DNA of 64,000 nt from Agaribacillus aureus (GCA_030442055.1 JAUJEB010000001.1:2480001-2544000); one strand, 5' to 3'. Numbered from the stretch's first letter, positions 38,718-50,567 are shown. Translations and numbers: made by a program. Notes: generated by a model from the letters alone, not told the origin.

Positions 38718-38747
38718 AAAGGTTTAAACCTTTCGATTTAAACCTTT
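38718..38747 (-). terminator. Terminator-like hairpin after the DUF3467 gene
   Basis: Minus strand AAAGGTTTAAA (38747-38737), 8-nt loop, TTTAAACCTTT (38728-38718): a perfect 11-bp stem, 27 bases past the DUF3467 stop. The T-run after it is short. Confidence 0.55.
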
Positions 38748-38774
38748 CAGTAAAATGATAATCCTTGCTACTCA

Positions 38775-39110
38775 CTAAGCTTCCCCAATGGTACCGCCAA
38801 AGTTAATGGGAAACTTAGGCGTTTCTTCGGTCTTCTTAATGGGGCCGAAAGTATCTTCAAATTTTTTGATATTATCCTGAAGTGCCAATAACAACCGTTT
38901 GGCATGTTCAGGTGTAATAACAACTCTTGACTTCACCTTTGCCTTGGGTACGCCAGGCATAAGCCTGATAAAGTCGATAACAAATTCGCTATTGGAATGT
39001 GCGATCATCGCCAGATTTGCATATACCCCTTCAGCAATATCTTCTGAAAGTTCAATGTTAATCTGATTTCCTTTATTGGCTTCTTTCGGCTTATTTTTTG
39101 CGTCTTCCAT
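38775..39110 (-). CDS. DUF3467 protein
   Basis: 111 aa. A charged N-terminus precedes a domain of about 80 residues with INIELSEDIAEGVYANLAMIAHSNSEFVIDF and MPGVPKAKVKSRVVITPEHAKRL, the hallmark of DUF3467. Function is unknown. It is 7 bases downstream of rpoC, a place it holds widely in Bacteroidota as I recall, so it is presumably co-expressed with RNA polymerase and may bind it or the ribosome. Confidence 0.85.
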   Translation of the reverse strand: MEDAKNKPKEANKGNQINIELSEDIAEGVYANLAMIAHSNSEFVIDFIRLMPGVPKAKVKSRVVITPEHAKRLLLALQDNIKKFEDTFGPIKKTEETPKFPINFGGTIGEA

Positions 39111-39117
39111 AGTTTAA

Positions 39118-42100
39118 TTAGTTACCTGCCTGTAACTCTTGTTTTTGATTGAATTCTTCCTTGGAAGACACTAAAGCTTCATATTCTTTTTTAGAACCCA
39201 CAATGAAATTATTATATCTGCGTAAACCGGTACCGGCAGGAATTAGATGGCCAACAATTACATTCTCTTTCAAACCTAACAGTTTGTCGGTTTTTCCTCT
39301 GATCGCCGCTTCACTCAGTACTTTGGTAGTCTCCTGGAACGACGCCGCTGAAATAAAGCTTTCAGTGCCCAGAGAAGCCTGGGTAATTCCTTGCAGCGTT
39401 GGTCTGGAAACTGCCGGTTCCGCATCTCTGACCTCTACTATTTTCAGGTCTTTTCTTCTGAGGCTGGAATTCTCATCCCTTAACCTTCTTGAGGTAATGA
39501 TCTGGCCTGGCTTCAGGATCTCTGAGTCGCCACTATCAACCACTACTTTTTTATCCAGCATCATGTCATTCTCCTCGCGGAACAGGAATTTGTCCACTAC
39601 CTGATTTGGCAAGAAGTTAGTATCCCCTGCATCCAGGATAATTACTTTTTGCATCATCTGGCGTACAATAACTTCGATGTGCTTATCATTAATTTTTACA
39701 CCTTGCAGTCTGTATACCTCCTGAATTTCATTCACCAAATATTCCTGAACTGCTGTTGGTCCCTTGATGGACAGTATGTCAGCGGGAGTAATAGCACCGT
39801 CGGAAAGGGCATATCCCGCTTTCACGAAGTCATTATCCTGTACCAAAATGTGTTTTGACAACGGTACCAGATAACGTTTTCTTACCCCATCTTTTGATTC
39901 AATGAATATCTCCCTGTTACCTCTTTTAATTCCTCCGTAACTAACCACACCATCAATTTCACTTACTACTGCCGGGTTAGAAGGATTACGGGCTTCAAAC
40001 AACTCCGTCACTCTTGGAAGACCTCCGGTAATATCTCTTGATTTACCCATAGTACGGGGGATCTTAACCATTGGCTGTCCCGCCTTAATTTTATCTCCCT
40101 CGTTTACGGCAAGGTGAGCTCCCACCGGAATGTTGTAGCTCTTTTCATCCGTTTTGGAAATAACTTTGATAGCGGGGTTCTTGGTTTTATCTTTTGAGTC
40201 GGTGATCACCTTTTCACGGTGGCCGGTCTGTTCATCTGATTCCTCCCGATAGGTAATTCCTTCGATGATCGATTCATATCCGATTTCACCATCAAATTCG
40301 GAAAGAATAACAGCGTTGTAAGGATCCCAGAAACAAAGCTCCTGTCCTTTTTCTACTTTTTGGTTTTCTTTCACTTTCAGGAAGGCACCATAGGGAACGT
40401 GGTTACTGATCAATATTTTTTTCGACTTCGGATCAATAATCTGGATTTCACCTGATCTACCCATAACCACTTCCATTTTCTCTCCCTCAGCGCCGATAGT
40501 GGACACAGATCGCAACTCATCAAATTTAACCACTCCGGCAAATTTCGACTTGATGGTCGCTTCAACAGCGATGTTAGATGCTGTACCACCGACGTGGAAG
40601 GTTCTAAGTGTAAGCTGCGTACCAGGCTCACCAATTGACTGGGCGGCAATTACGCCAACGGCCTCACCCATTTGCGCCATATATCCTGTTGCCAGGTTTC
40701 GCCCGTAACACTTAGCGCAAACCCCCTGCTTGGTTTCGCAGGTTAGCACTGATCTTATTTCCACCTCCTCGATACTGGTAGCCTCGATCTTACGAGCAAT
40801 ATCTTCGGTGATTTCCATCCCGTTACCCACGAGCAATTCTTCGGAAAGCGGATCGTAAATATCATGCACTGATACCCGGCCAAGAATTCTTTCTGATAGT
40901 GGCTCAACTATGTCCTCGTTATCTTTCAGAGCTGAAACCACCAGACCTCTCAGCGTGCCGCAATCAGCTTCGTTCACAACGTTATCCTGCGCGACATCCA
41001 CCAATCTCCTGGTGAGGTACCCTGCATCCGCTGTTTTTAGCGCCGTATCTGCCAATCCTTTTCTGGCACCGTGGGTAGATATAAAATACTCTATAACGTC
41101 AAGCCCTTCTTTGAAATTCGAAAGGATCGGGTTTTCGATAATAGCTCCTACGGAACCGGTAAGGTTTTTCTGCGGCTTGGCCATCAGACCCCTCATACCA
41201 CCCAGCTGACGGATCTGCTCTCTGGAACCCCTGGCTCCCGAGTGCATCATCATATAGATAGAGTTGAAACCCTGATCATCTTCTTCCAATTGCTTCATCA
41301 GCGTATTGGTCAATTGAGAGTTAATCCTGGTCCATATATCAATTACCTGGTTATATCTTTCATTATCTGTAATCAATCCCATCAGGTAGTTGTTCCATAC
41401 CGCGTCCACTTCTTCTTTGGCCTGTTCTACCAGCTGATCTTTAGCCTCCGGCACAGAAACATCATTTAAGCCCATTGACAATCCCCCTTTGTAGGCCGAC
41501 TGGAAACCAAGCTCCTTGATGTCATCCAGGAATCTGGCAGTTCTGGAGTTACCTGCAATTTTATATACCAAAGAAATAATTTGCTGTAGTTTTTTCTTTG
41601 TGAGCAGCTCATCAACAAAACCTACCTCATCAGGTATGTATTGATTGAAAATTACCCTGCCGGCAACTGTTTCAATGATCTTACTTTCCAGTTCATCATT
41701 CTCGTTTCTGACATTAGTCCTTACCTTGATAAAGGCGTTCTTGGAAAGTTCTCCTTCGTTGATAGCTACAATAACTTCTTCGGCACTATAGAAGGTCATA
41801 CCTTCTCCAAGTACCGGCTTTTGCTTGGTACCCTTTCTCCCTTTCGTAACATAGTATAATCCCAATACCATGTCCTGAGAAGGTACTGTAATAGGAGCGC
41901 CATTAGCCGGATTAAGGATGTTGTGTGAGGAAAGCATCAAAGTAGATGCCTCCATGATAGCCTCGTGGCCCAAAGGCACATGCACCGCCATTTGGTCACC
42001 GTCAAAGTCGGCGTTAAATGCGGTACAAACCAAAGGATGTAACTGAATGGCTTTTCCTTCAATCAGTTTTGGCTGAAAAGCCTGAATTCCGAGTCTGTGC

Positions 42101-43428
42101 AGCGTTGGAGCCCTGTTAAGCAATACGGGATGACCCTTCAGCACATTTTCCAGAATATCCCAAACTACCGGATCCTTTCTGTCTACGATTTTCTTGGCAG
42201 ACTTCACTGTTTTCACAATGCCTCTTTCGATAAGTTTTCTAATGATAAAAGGCTTAAACAGTTCGGCTGCCATATCTTTAGGCAGGCCACACTCGTGCAA
42301 TTTAAGTTCCGGCCCCACAACGATTACCGAACGACCGGAATAATCAACCCTTTTACCCAGCAGGTTTTGTCTGAATCTACCTTGCTTTCCTTTAAGCATA
42401 TCACTTAAAGATTTCAAAGCCCGGTTTCCATCAGACCTTACTGCGTTCACTTTTCGTGAGTTGTCAAAAAGCGAATCTACTGCTTCCTGAAGCATCCTTT
42501 TTTCGTTACGCAGGATTACCTCAGGCGCTTTGATATCTATCAGTCTTTTCAGGCGATTATTTCTGATAATCACCCTTCGATACAAGTCATTTAAATCAGA
42601 AGTCGCAAATCTACCGCCATCCAGTGGCACCAGCGGACGCAATTCCGGTGGAATGACCGGTACCATCTTGATAACCATCCATTCCGGCCTGTTTTCAATC
42701 CGGCTCCTTGAGTCGCGGAAGGCTTCGACCACCTTCAATCTTTTCAGTGCCTCGGCCTTTCGCTGCTGAGAGGTATCTGTTGCAGCCTGGTGTCTGAGAC
42801 TATAAGAAAGATCATCGAGGTCCAGTCGTGCCAATAACATTTCCAGCGCCTCGGCTCCCATTTTGGCAATAAATTTATTTGGATCATCATCATCCAGCAA
42901 CTGGTTCTCCCTGGGAAGTTTATCCAGAATATCCAGATATTCATCCTCAGTCAGAAAATCCATTTTATTGATGCCATCTTCTTCCTTTATTCCCGGATGA
43001 ATCACCACATATCTTTCGTAATAGATAATCTGATCTAACTTTTTGGTAGGCAGCCCCAGCAAATAGCCGATCTTATTAGGTAGCGATTTAAAATACCAGA
43101 TATGGGCAACAGGCACAACCAACTCGATATGCCCCATGCGCTCTCTACGTACTTTCTTCTCTGTAACCTCAACCCCACATCGATCGCATATAATGCCTTT
43201 ATATCTAATTCTTTTATATTTACCACAGTGGCATTCCCAGTCCTTTACCGGGCCGAAAATACGCTCGCAAAACAGCCCTCCCATTTCCGGTTTATAGGTC
43301 CGGTAGTTAATTGTTTCAGGCTGCGTAACTTCCCCATGAGAGCTCTCCAGGATAGATTCAGGAGAGGCTAGACTTATGGTGACTTTTGAAAAGTCGCTGG
43401 TAAATTTTTTATTTTTTCTAAACGCCAT
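39118..43428 (-). CDS. rpoC: RNA polymerase beta-prime subunit
   Basis: 1436 aa, full length. Zinc-binding [19 protein letters not shown] near residue 66; the catalytic magnesium site NADFDGDQM at about 471-479; bridge helix and trigger-loop region with [12 protein letters not shown] and [16 protein letters not shown]; second zinc site [16 protein letters not shown]. It follows rpoB after 54 bases in which a weak GACC/GGTC hairpin with four T residues can be seen. Confidence 0.99.
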   Translation of the reverse strand: MAFRKNKKFTSDFSKVTISLASPESILESSHGEVTQPETINYRTYKPEMGGLFCERIFGPVKDWECHCGKYKRIRYKGIICDRCGVEVTEKKVRRERMGHIELVVPVAHIWYFKSLPNKIGYLLGLPTKKLDQIIYYERYVVIHPGIKEEDGINKMDFLTEDEYLDILDKLPRENQLLDDDDPNKFIAKMGAEALEMLLARLDLDDLSYSLRHQAATDTSQQRKAEALKRLKVVEAFRDSRSRIENRPEWMVIKMVPVIPPELRPLVPLDGGRFATSDLNDLYRRVIIRNNRLKRLIDIKAPEVILRNEKRMLQEAVDSLFDNSRKVNAVRSDGNRALKSLSDMLKGKQGRFRQNLLGKRVDYSGRSVIVVGPELKLHECGLPKDMAAELFKPFIIRKLIERGIVKTVKSAKKIVDRKDPVVWDILENVLKGHPVLLNRAPTLHRLGIQAFQPKLIEGKAIQLHPLVCTAFNADFDGDQMAVHVPLGHEAIMEASTLMLSSHNILNPANGAPITVPSQDMVLGLYYVTKGRKGTKQKPVLGEGMTFYSAEEVIVAINEGELSKNAFIKVRTNVRNENDELESKIIETVAGRVIFNQYIPDEVGFVDELLTKKKLQQIISLVYKIAGNSRTARFLDDIKELGFQSAYKGGLSMGLNDVSVPEAKDQLVEQAKEEVDAVWNNYLMGLITDNERYNQVIDIWTRINSQLTNTLMKQLEEDDQGFNSIYMMMHSGARGSREQIRQLGGMRGLMAKPQKNLTGSVGAIIENPILSNFKEGLDVIEYFISTHGARKGLADTALKTADAGYLTRRLVDVAQDNVVNEADCGTLRGLVVSALKDNEDIVEPLSERILGRVSVHDIYDPLSEELLVGNGMEITEDIARKIEATSIEEVEIRSVLTCETKQGVCAKCYGRNLATGYMAQMGEAVGVIAAQSIGEPGTQLTLRTFHVGGTASNIAVEATIKSKFAGVVKFDELRSVSTIGAEGEKMEVVMGRSGEIQIIDPKSKKILISNHVPYGAFLKVKENQKVEKGQELCFWDPYNAVILSEFDGEIGYESIIEGITYREESDEQTGHREKVITDSKDKTKNPAIKVISKTDEKSYNIPVGAHLAVNEGDKIKAGQPMVKIPRTMGKSRDITGGLPRVTELFEARNPSNPAVVSEIDGVVSYGGIKRGNREIFIESKDGVRKRYLVPLSKHILVQDNDFVKAGYALSDGAITPADILSIKGPTAVQEYLVNEIQEVYRLQGVKINDKHIEVIVRQMMQKVIILDAGDTNFLPNQVVDKFLFREENDMMLDKKVVVDSGDSEILKPGQIITSRRLRDENSSLRRKDLKIVEVRDAEPAVSRPTLQGITQASLGTESFISAASFQETTKVLSEAAIRGKTDKLLGLKENVIVGHLIPAGTGLRRYNNFIVGSKKEYEALVSSKEEFNQKQELQAGN

Positions 43429-43482
43429 AATTATGTTTATGTCTTATAGGTAAAAGACCTTTAGGTCAATTTAGTTTAAAAT

Positions 43483-46400
43483 TTAATCCATGGTGATTTC
43501 CAATGCAAGGCCTCGTAATTCATGAACCAAAACATTGAATGACTCAGGAATATTTGGTCGCGGCATATTTTCACCTTTAACAATAGCCTCATAGGCCTTG
43601 GCCCTACCCACAACGTCATCGGATTTTACGGTCAGGATCTCCTGCAACACATGAGAGGCACCAAAAGCTTCCAGCGCCCATACTTCCATTTCTCCAAATC
43701 GCTGTCCACCAAATTGCGCTTTACCGCCCAGTGGCTGTTGTGTAATCAGTGAGTATGGTCCGATTGACCTGGCATGCATTTTATCATCTACCAAGTGACC
43801 CAATTTAAGCATATAAATAACTCCAACGGTTACCGGTTGATCAAATTTGATCCCGGTCAGGCCATCATAGAGTTCCGTTCTGCCAAAAGATGGTAAGTTG
43901 GCTTGCTTCAATTCTTTGGCTACCTCTTCCATACTTGCCCCATCAAAAATAGGGGTGGCGTATTTTTTATTGAGTTTCAAACCTGCCCATCCGAGTACAG
44001 TTTCATAAATCTGTCCAAGGTTCATCCGCGAAGGTACGCCCAAGGGGTTCAAAACAATATCCACCGGGGTGCCATCTTCAAGGAAAGGCATATCTTCCTC
44101 TCTTACTATTCTGGCAACAACTCCTTTATTTCCGTGGCGTCCGGCCATTTTATCACCAACTTTCAGTTTACGTTTTTTGGCTACGTAAACCTTTGCTAGC
44201 TGTACAATGCCGGCAGGAAGCTCATCACCAACCTCAAGGGTAAATCGCTCTCTTTTAAATTTACCCGATATTTCATTCCGTTTGTTATTGTAGTTCTTTA
44301 CTACCTGAACAATCAGGCTGTTAACTTTTTCATCTTCGGTCCAATCATCCAATATTAAATCGGAAATGAAGTTAACTTCCTCCGGAACATTATAGTTACT
44401 TTCATCCCTGTAGATATTTTTTTCAGGGAAAAGGTTGGTTTCAATATTCGCGGCTGAAAATTTCACGCCCTTACTCATGATCTCATCACCAAACTTGTGC
44501 TTAACACCCTGGCATACGGTGCTGTCCAGTAAGCTTACCAGCTTGTCAATCATTTTTGATCTTAAAGCCAGGAGATCATTACTGTATTTATTTTTGAGAA
44601 GCTCAACCTCTTTTTTTGCCTTGGCCCTTAAGTCTTTGTCTTTCTTAGGCCTTGAAAAAAGCTTTGTATCTATGACCACTCCCTTTAGCGAGGGTGGCGC
44701 TTTCAGTGATGCATCCTTTACATCCCCGGCTTTGTCTCCAAAAATTGCTCTCAGCAGCTTTTCTTCCGGTGTGGGATCTGTTTCTCCCTTAGGTGTTATT
44801 TTTCCAATCAGGATATCTCCTTCTTTTACTTCGGCACCGGTACGTATAATACCGTTTTCATCCAGGTTCTTAACTGACTCCTCGCTAACATTCGGAATCT
44901 CTGAGGTCAATTCTTCCTCTCCCCTTTTGGTATCTCTTACCTCCAGTTCAAATTCGTCGATATGAATGGAAGTAAAAATATCATTTCTCACTACGCCTTC
45001 CGATATGACAATAGCGTCCTCAAAGTTGTAACCCTGCCATGGCATAAAAGCTACCTTGAGGTTTCTGCCAAGTGCCAGCTCGCCATCCTTTGTGGCATAG
45101 CCTTCACACAGCGGCTGCCCCTTCACCACTTTTTGGCCTTTAAAAACAATAGGCCTCAGGTTTACGCAGGTATCCTGGTTGGTTCTTCTGAATTTTACCA
45201 ATTCATACGTCTTAAGCTCATCGTCAAAACTGGTAATCACATGGTCTTCAGACAGGTCATAGCGCAGCACTATCTTCTTGGCATCTACTGCTTCGACCAC
45301 GCCATCCTCTTCGGCTACGATAATAGATCTGGAGTCCAGTGCGACCCTTTTTTCCAATCCTGTTCCAACAATTGGCGCCTCGGGCCTTAACAAAGGCACG
45401 GCTTGCCGTTGCATGTTGGATCCCATCAAAGCTCTGTTGGCATCATCGTGCTCCAGGAACGGAATCAAAGAGGCTGCCACAGATACAATCTGATTAGGCG
45501 CCACATCCATGTAGCTGATTTCCTTTGGCTCAACTACCGGAAAATCTCCTTCAAACCTGGCTTTTACCCGGTCGTTAACAAAGTTTCCTTTGTCGTCAAG
45601 CGGGGCATTGGCCTGGGCAATATTGTGTGTATCTTCTTCCTCCGCGGTAAGGTATATAACATTTCCGGTCATATCGACCTTACCTGTATTAACCTTTCGG
45701 TAGGGGGTTTCGATAAAGCCCATGTTGTTAACATTGGCGTGAACACTCAATGATGAGATCAGCCCGATGTTAGGTCCTTCCGGCGTTTCTATAGTACATA
45801 GTCTACCATAGTGGGTATAGTGCACATCCCGCACCTCAAATCCCGCCCTCTCTCTGGATAGTCCACCAGGGCCTAACGCAGACATTCTTCTTTTGTGCGT
45901 AATTTCCGCCAGGGGATTGGTCTGATCCATAAATTGGGAAAGCTGGTTTGTACCAAAAAAGGAGTTGATCACGGAGGAAAGCGTCCTGGCATTGATCAGA
46001 TCAATGGGTTTGAAATCTTCGTTATCTCTAACGTTCATTCTTTCCTTGATAGTCCGTGCCATCCTGGCTAATCCCACGCCAAACTGCCCATAAAGCTGTT
46101 CCCCTACGGTTCTAACCCTTCTGTTACTCAAGTGGTCAATATCATCTACCACTGCCTTGGAATTAATAAGACCGATCAAATATTTAACGATCGAGATAAT
46201 ATCTTCTGTCGTTAAAACCCTTGTATCGGAGTCAATCTCAAGGCCAAGTTTTTTATTGATTCTATATCTGCCAACCTCACCCAGATCATATCGCTTGTCG
46301 CTAAAGAAAAGACTTTGTATGATATCTCTTGCTGTTTGCTCATCTGGTGCCTCAGTGTTTCTTAACTGGCGATAAATCTGCTCTACGGCTTCTTTTTCAG

Positions 46401-47355
46401 AATTCGAATTATCTTTTTGTAAAGTATTGTAGATAATGGCATAATCTGCAATATTCACATCTTCCCTATGGAGGATCACCGATTTGCTTCCCGAATCAAT
46501 AATTAATTCTATATCATCTTCAGAGATAACGGAATCTCTTTCCAGCAACACTTCATTTCTGTCGATAGAAACTACCTCTCCGGTATCTTCATCCACAAAA
46601 TCCTCCGTCCAGGTTCTCAAAACCCTGGCGGCCAGCTTTCTACCTATTACCTTTTTAATAGATTTTTCGTTGGCGGGGATTTCTTCCGACAGCCCAAACA
46701 GATCCAGAATATCTTTATCGGATCCAAAGCCGATAGCTCTTAAAAGTGTCGTTACCGGAAATTTCTTCTTCCTATCAATGTAGGAATACATTACGTTGTT
46801 TACATCAGTGGCAAATTCGATCCAGGAACCTTTAAAAGGGATAATTCTGGCCGAATACAATTTGGTGCCATTGGTGTGTTTACTTTGGGCAAAAAACACG
46901 CCGGGAGACCGGTGTAATTGTGAAACGATTACCCGCTCCGCGCCATTTATGATAAAAGAACCCTTGTCGGTCATATAGGGAATATTACCCAAAAAGACCT
47001 CTTGTTCTATCGTTTCGAAATCTTCATTGTCCTCATCATTACAAGACAACCTGAGTTTCGCCTTCAATGGTACGGAATAAGTCAACCCTCGGTCAATGCA
47101 TTCATCTACAGAGTATTTTGGCGGGTCAACCAAATAATCCACAAATTCAAGAATGAAATTTTCTCTTGAATCCGAGATAGGGAAATTTTCTGAAAATACC
47201 TTAAAAAGACCTTCCTGTGTTCTTTTTTGGGCAGGTGTGTCCAACTGGAAAAAATCAACAAATGATCTCAATTGAACATCAAGAAAATCCGGATAATCCC
47301 TGACCGTTTTGATTCTTGCGAAGTTGATTCTTTCGGTTTGATTAATCTTAGCCAA
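43483..47355 (-). CDS. rpoB: RNA polymerase beta subunit
   Basis: 1290 aa. The rifampicin region [33 protein letters not shown]-type sequence is wild type. Further blocks: [38 protein letters not shown], and [17 protein letters not shown] near the end. The conserved N-terminus ([13 protein letters not shown]) is preceded by TTG, and a stop codon stands two codons upstream, so translation appears to begin at TTG. A 173-base spacer with two hairpins separates it from rplL. Confidence 0.98.
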   Translation of the reverse strand: MAKINQTERINFARIKTVRDYPDFLDVQLRSFVDFFQLDTPAQKRTQEGLFKVFSENFPISDSRENFILEFVDYLVDPPKYSVDECIDRGLTYSVPLKAKLRLSCNDEDNEDFETIEQEVFLGNIPYMTDKGSFIINGAERVIVSQLHRSPGVFFAQSKHTNGTKLYSARIIPFKGSWIEFATDVNNVMYSYIDRKKKFPVTTLLRAIGFGSDKDILDLFGLSEEIPANEKSIKKVIGRKLAARVLRTWTEDFVDEDTGEVVSIDRNEVLLERDSVISEDDIELIIDSGSKSVILHREDVNIADYAIIYNTLQKDNSNSEKEAVEQIYRQLRNTEAPDEQTARDIIQSLFFSDKRYDLGEVGRYRINKKLGLEIDSDTRVLTTEDIISIVKYLIGLINSKAVVDDIDHLSNRRVRTVGEQLYGQFGVGLARMARTIKERMNVRDNEDFKPIDLINARTLSSVINSFFGTNQLSQFMDQTNPLAEITHKRRMSALGPGGLSRERAGFEVRDVHYTHYGRLCTIETPEGPNIGLISSLSVHANVNNMGFIETPYRKVNTGKVDMTGNVIYLTAEEEDTHNIAQANAPLDDKGNFVNDRVKARFEGDFPVVEPKEISYMDVAPNQIVSVAASLIPFLEHDDANRALMGSNMQRQAVPLLRPEAPIVGTGLEKRVALDSRSIIVAEEDGVVEAVDAKKIVLRYDLSEDHVITSFDDELKTYELVKFRRTNQDTCVNLRPIVFKGQKVVKGQPLCEGYATKDGELALGRNLKVAFMPWQGYNFEDAIVISEGVVRNDIFTSIHIDEFELEVRDTKRGEEELTSEIPNVSEESVKNLDENGIIRTGAEVKEGDILIGKITPKGETDPTPEEKLLRAIFGDKAGDVKDASLKAPPSLKGVVIDTKLFSRPKKDKDLRAKAKKEVELLKNKYSNDLLALRSKMIDKLVSLLDSTVCQGVKHKFGDEIMSKGVKFSAANIETNLFPEKNIYRDESNYNVPEEVNFISDLILDDWTEDEKVNSLIVQVVKNYNNKRNEISGKFKRERFTLEVGDELPAGIVQLAKVYVAKKRKLKVGDKMAGRHGNKGVVARIVREEDMPFLEDGTPVDIVLNPLGVPSRMNLGQIYETVLGWAGLKLNKKYATPIFDGASMEEVAKELKQANLPSFGRTELYDGLTGIKFDQPVTVGVIYMLKLGHLVDDKMHARSIGPYSLITQQPLGGKAQFGGQRFGEMEVWALEAFGASHVLQEILTVKSDDVVGRAKAYEAIVKGENMPRPNIPESFNVLVHELRGLALEITMD

Positions 47356-47463
47356 AGTTTATGAGATTTAAGATTACAATATGTTTTTATAAGTAGTAAG
47401 TAGGAGTGTTACCGTTTCTGGTGCTGATCCCAAAATGGTTATAACTTCGTACAAACAGGAAAA

Positions 47464-47487
47464 GACCCCAACGCACATCGGGGCCTA
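47464..47487 (-). terminator. Attenuator-like hairpin, rplL-rpoB spacer
   Basis: Minus strand AGGCCCC/GGGGTCT stem (7 bp, one G-U) around a 10-nt loop, followed by TTTTCC. Probably a partial terminator that lowers rpoBC expression relative to ribosomal protein genes, as is known in Escherichia coli. Confidence 0.6.
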
Positions 47488-47499
47488 AATATCTATTAG

Positions 47500-47522
47500 C
47501 CATTTAGAGACATCAAATGGCT
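47500..47522 (-). other. First hairpin of the rplL-rpoB spacer
   Basis: GCCATTT/AAATGGC, a perfect 7-bp stem with a 9-nt loop just after the rplL stop. It precedes the attenuator-like hairpin by 12 bases; a processing or anti-structure role is possible. Confidence 0.5.
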
Positions 47523-47528
47523 CAAAGT

Positions 47529-47909
47529 TTACTTCAATTCTACCTCAGCGCCAGCTTCTTCTAATTGCTTTTTAAGGGCTTCGGCCTCATCTTTTGCTAC
47601 ACCTTCCTTGATCGCTTTAGGGGCTGAGTCAACGATTTCTTTAGCCTCTTTAAGACCTAATCCTGTCAACTCTTTAACCAGTTTTACTACGGCCAATTTA
47701 GCGCCTCCTGCTGCATTAAGTACCACGTCGAACTCTGATTTTTCTTCAGCGCCGCCGCCACCGCCATCACCACCGGATGGTGCCGCTACCGCTACTGCTG
47801 CTGCAGCCGGTTCGATACCGTGTGTTTCTTTTAGGTACTCAGCCAATTCATTGACCTCTTTTACTGTTAGCTCAACAAGTTGATCTCCTAGTGCTTTAAC
47901 GTCTGCCAT
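47529..47909 (-). CDS. rplL: Ribosomal protein bL12
   Basis: 126 aa, the multi-copy stalk protein that recruits translation GTPases. N-terminal dimerisation region, Ala/Gly-rich hinge (about 37-55), and C-terminal domain with [39 protein letters not shown]. Confidence 0.98.
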   Translation of the reverse strand: MADVKALGDQLVELTVKEVNELAEYLKETHGIEPAAAAVAVAAPSGGDGGGGGAEEKSEFDVVLNAAGGAKLAVVKLVKELTGLGLKEAKEIVDSAPKAIKEGVAKDEAEALKKQLEEAGAEVELK

Positions 47910-47949
47910 TTTTATAATTATTTAAAGTAGTTCAAAATTTTTGTTCAAA

Positions 47950-48480
47950 TTAATTCTCTTTTTCAGATAATGCTTTTACCAATCCTGACAAAGTATTTCC
48001 ACCACTTTGCAGTGCAGAAATCACATTTTTTGCTGGAGATTGTAACAGTGAAATCACCTCCCCAATAAGCTCTGTTTTAGATTTAAGATCACTGAGGGTA
48101 TTTAAGGATTCCTCGCCGATAAAGATATCTGTATTTATGGAAGCAGCCTTTAATGCGGGTTTTTCCCCACCTTGTTTCTTACGAAATTCTTTGATAACCT
48201 TAGCTGGCAAATTCGCGACCTCCTCGGAAAAGATAACCCCGGAAAATCCTTTTAAAGCATCATCTAACGAAGAGAAATCAGCTTCCATGTTTTCCAGCGC
48301 CTTCTTTATCATGGTATTTTTATACACACGATACTCCACCCCTTTCTCAAAACATAGTCTTCTAAAATCATTTACCTGAGCTACGGTAAACCCGGAGGCA
48401 TCAGTTAAATAAAAATTACTGTTAGCTTTAAACTTTTCGGTTAATTCAGCTACAACGTTTATTTTTTCTTCCTTGGTCAT
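47950..48480 (-). CDS. rplJ: Ribosomal protein uL10
   Basis: 176 aa, base of the stalk. MTKEEKINVVAELTEKFKANSNFYLTDASG and the C-terminal helix that binds bL12 (about 150-175). Only two bases separate it from rplA, so there is no room for the long L10 leader known in Escherichia coli. Confidence 0.97.
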   Translation of the reverse strand: MTKEEKINVVAELTEKFKANSNFYLTDASGFTVAQVNDFRRLCFEKGVEYRVYKNTMIKKALENMEADFSSLDDALKGFSGVIFSEEVANLPAKVIKEFRKKQGGEKPALKAASINTDIFIGEESLNTLSDLKSKTELIGEVISLLQSPAKNVISALQSGGNTLSGLVKALSEKEN

Positions 48481-48482
48481 GA

Positions 48483-49181
48483 TTATATACCCGCTATAGT
48501 GTTTGTATCAATTTTCACGCCCGGGCTCATGGTACTAGAGATGTTAATACTCTTAAAATAAGTGCCCTTTGCTGAGGCCGGTTTTAGTTTTGAAATAGTT
48601 TGGATTACTTCAGTGGCATTGTCCACAATTTTTTGTGCATCAAAAGAAGCTTTTCCAATGCTGGCATGGATAATTCCAAATTTATCCACTTTAAAATCAA
48701 TCTTACCTGACTTTACCTCTTTTACAGCTTTGCCAACTTCCAAAGTTACTGTTCCGGATTTCGGGTTAGGCATCAAACCTCTTGGTCCCAGTACCCTGCC
48801 CAACTTACCGACCTTCGCCATTACTGTTGGCATGGTAATGATCACATCAACTTCTGTCCAGCCTCCCTCTATTTTTTGCACGTAATCATCCAATCCAACA
48901 TAATCTGCTCCCGCATCTTTGGCCTCTTGTTCTTTATCCGGAGAGCACAGTACCAATACCCTGGTTTCTTTTCCCGTTCCATGGGGCAGCGCCACCACGC
49001 CTCTCACCATTTGATCCGCTTTTCTTGGGTCAACACCAAGACGTACGTCGAGATCAACCGAGGCATCAAACTTTGTGAAAGTAATATCCTTTACCAATTT
49101 GGAAGCCTCGTCCAGGGAATATTCTTTTGTAGCATCGTATTTAGCTGCTACCTCTTTTTGCTTTTTTGTTAACTTAGCCAT
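48483..49181 (-). CDS. rplA: Ribosomal protein uL1
   Basis: 232 aa from the ATG at 49181; the frame opens two codons earlier at a [33 protein letters not shown] and [18 protein letters not shown] are diagnostic. uL1 forms the L1 stalk and represses its own operon in other bacteria. The spacers here are too short for a separate leader. Confidence 0.97.
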   Translation of the reverse strand: MAKLTKKQKEVAAKYDATKEYSLDEASKLVKDITFTKFDASVDLDVRLGVDPRKADQMVRGVVALPHGTGKETRVLVLCSPDKEQEAKDAGADYVGLDDYVQKIEGGWTEVDVIITMPTVMAKVGKLGRVLGPRGLMPNPKSGTVTLEVGKAVKEVKSGKIDFKVDKFGIIHASIGKASFDAQKIVDNATEVIQTISKLKPASAKGTYFKSINISSTMSPGVKIDTNTIAGI

Positions 49182-49192
49182 CTTCAATAATT

Positions 49193-49636
49193 TTAATTAT
49201 CCCAGGGTGCCGGGCCAGATACCTTAATGCCCATACTTCTTGCTGTTCCGGCCACCATTTTCATAGCCGACTCCACTTTAAAGGCATTCAAGTCAACCAT
49301 TTTGGTCTCGGCGATTTTTCTAACCTGATCCCAGGTAACAGATCCCGCCTTAATTCTATTAGATTCCGCCGATCCTTTTTTAAGCTTGGCAGCTTCCAGT
49401 AACAAAACAGGAGCGGGGGGTGTTTTAACGACAAAGTCAAAGGATTTATCCTTATAAATTGTAACCAGTACCGGCAATAACTGCCCTTGCTTGTCCTGCG
49501 TTCTTGCATTGAACTGCTTACAAAACTCCATTATATTGAGCCCTTTACTACCAAGAGCCGGACCCACTGGAGGCGAAGGGTTTGCCACACCACCTCTGAT
49601 TTGTAATTTCAGATAACCGTCTATTTCTTTAGCCAT
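49193..49636 (-). CDS. rplK: Ribosomal protein uL11
   Basis: 147 aa. [30 protein letters not shown] with the thiostrepton-region proline-rich segment, and the C-terminal RNA-binding domain [19 protein letters not shown]. Needed for stringent-factor activation. Four bases after nusG. Confidence 0.98.
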   Translation of the reverse strand: MAKEIDGYLKLQIRGGVANPSPPVGPALGSKGLNIMEFCKQFNARTQDKQGQLLPVLVTIYKDKSFDFVVKTPPAPVLLLEAAKLKKGSAESNRIKAGSVTWDQVRKIAETKMVDLNAFKVESAMKMVAGTARSMGIKVSGPAPWDN

Positions 49637-49640
49637 TTTG

Positions 49641-50201
49641 CTATTCTTGTTTTTCTACCTGCATATAATTCAATTCCACCGGCGTATTTCTACCAAAGAT
49701 CTTAACCATAACATTAAGCTTCTTCCGTTCTTCAAAAACCTCCTCCACTGTTCCGGTAAATCCACTAAACGGACCATCCATAACCTTTACGGATTCTCCT
49801 ACTATATATGGTGTATCGAGTTTTTCGTCAAATTCTTCTACCTCATCTACCTTGCCGAGTATGCGGTTAATCTCCGATTGTCGCAGGGGCACCGGTACCT
49901 TTGATGCACCACCCGCTGCATTCGATCCGAGAAAACCGATGATGCCCGGAATACTGGTAATAATATGAGAAGCCTCCCCATGAGACAAATCTGCAGAGAT
50001 GATCATGTAACCCGGAAAAAAGTTCCTTTCTCTCACCCGCTTCTTACCATTTCTCATCTCGTAAACCTTTTCAGAAGGTATTAATATTTGAGGGACATAG
50101 TCTTCCAGTTTCTGCCTGGCAATCTCAGATTCAAGATAAGTCTTGGCCTTTTTTTCCTGACCACTTACCACTCTTACAACATACCAGTTTAGCTCACTCA
50201 T
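49641..50201 (-). CDS. nusG: Transcription termination/antitermination factor NusG
   Basis: 186 aa. The NGN domain (about 1-115) has [19 protein letters not shown] and [12 protein letters not shown]. The KOW domain (about 135-186) contains [22 protein letters not shown]. It couples RNA polymerase to the ribosome via uS10. Twenty bases after secE. Confidence 0.98.
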   Translation of the reverse strand: MSELNWYVVRVVSGQEKKAKTYLESEIARQKLEDYVPQILIPSEKVYEMRNGKKRVRERNFFPGYMIISADLSHGEASHIITSIPGIIGFLGSNAAGGASKVPVPLRQSEINRILGKVDEVEEFDEKLDTPYIVGESVKVMDGPFSGFTGTVEEVFEERKKLNVMVKIFGRNTPVELNYMQVEKQE

Positions 50202-50221
50202 TCTCGATAGTATCTATATAA

Positions 50222-50413
50222 TTAAAATGATTTATAAAACCACTCCAACACGTTCTGGAACACATAATCCATTGCCGCTATCACCAGTGCAAATATTACC
50301 GATGCCACCAGCACCAGAATCGAGCTATTTTGTAATTCCCCGAATTTTGGCCATGAAACTTTTGTGGTCATTTCCACATAAGAATCTTTCACAAATGATA
50401 CTAGTTTCGACAT
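50222..50413 (-). CDS. secE: Preprotein translocase subunit SecE
   Basis: 63 aa from the ATG at 50413. The open frame extends back into the tRNA-Trp gene and must be trimmed. MSKLVSFVKDSYVEMTTKVSWPKFGELQ is the conserved amphipathic helix, followed by a single membrane span (about 32-52). It stabilises SecY. Confidence 0.95.
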   Translation of the reverse strand: MSKLVSFVKDSYVEMTTKVSWPKFGELQNSSILVLVASVIFALVIAAMDYVFQNVLEWFYKSF

Positions 50414-50439
50414 TGGCTTTACTACGATTTTAAAAATTG

Positions 50440-50512
50440 CACGGGTGGTAGGACTCGAACCCACAACCAACGGTTTTGGAGACCGCTACTCTACCAATTG
50501 AGCTACACCCGT
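50440..50512 (-). tRNA. tRNA-Trp (CCA)
   Basis: 73 nt cloverleaf; acceptor ACGGGTG/CACCCGT, discriminator G, anticodon loop CTCCAAA with anticodon CCA, T-loop GGTTCGAGTCC. It lies 26 bases upstream of secE, a common placing in bacteria. Confidence 0.97.
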
Positions 50513-50535
50513 ATACCCATCACAAAATGGGTGTG

Positions 50536-50567
50536 CAAAGGTATTACATTTTATGGTACAACACAAA
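50536..50567 (-). promoter_or_regulatory. Promoter of tRNA-Trp-secE-...-rpoC
   Basis: Minus strand TTTG (50567-50564), 20 nt, TACCTTTG (50543-50536), an exact consensus match. The -33 box directly adjoins the terminator-like stem that follows tuf. Confidence 0.78.

Noticed and set aside
50414-50470. 19-residue N-terminal extension of the secE frame
   Set aside because: It runs through the tRNA-Trp gene; conserved SecE begins at the ATG at 50413.
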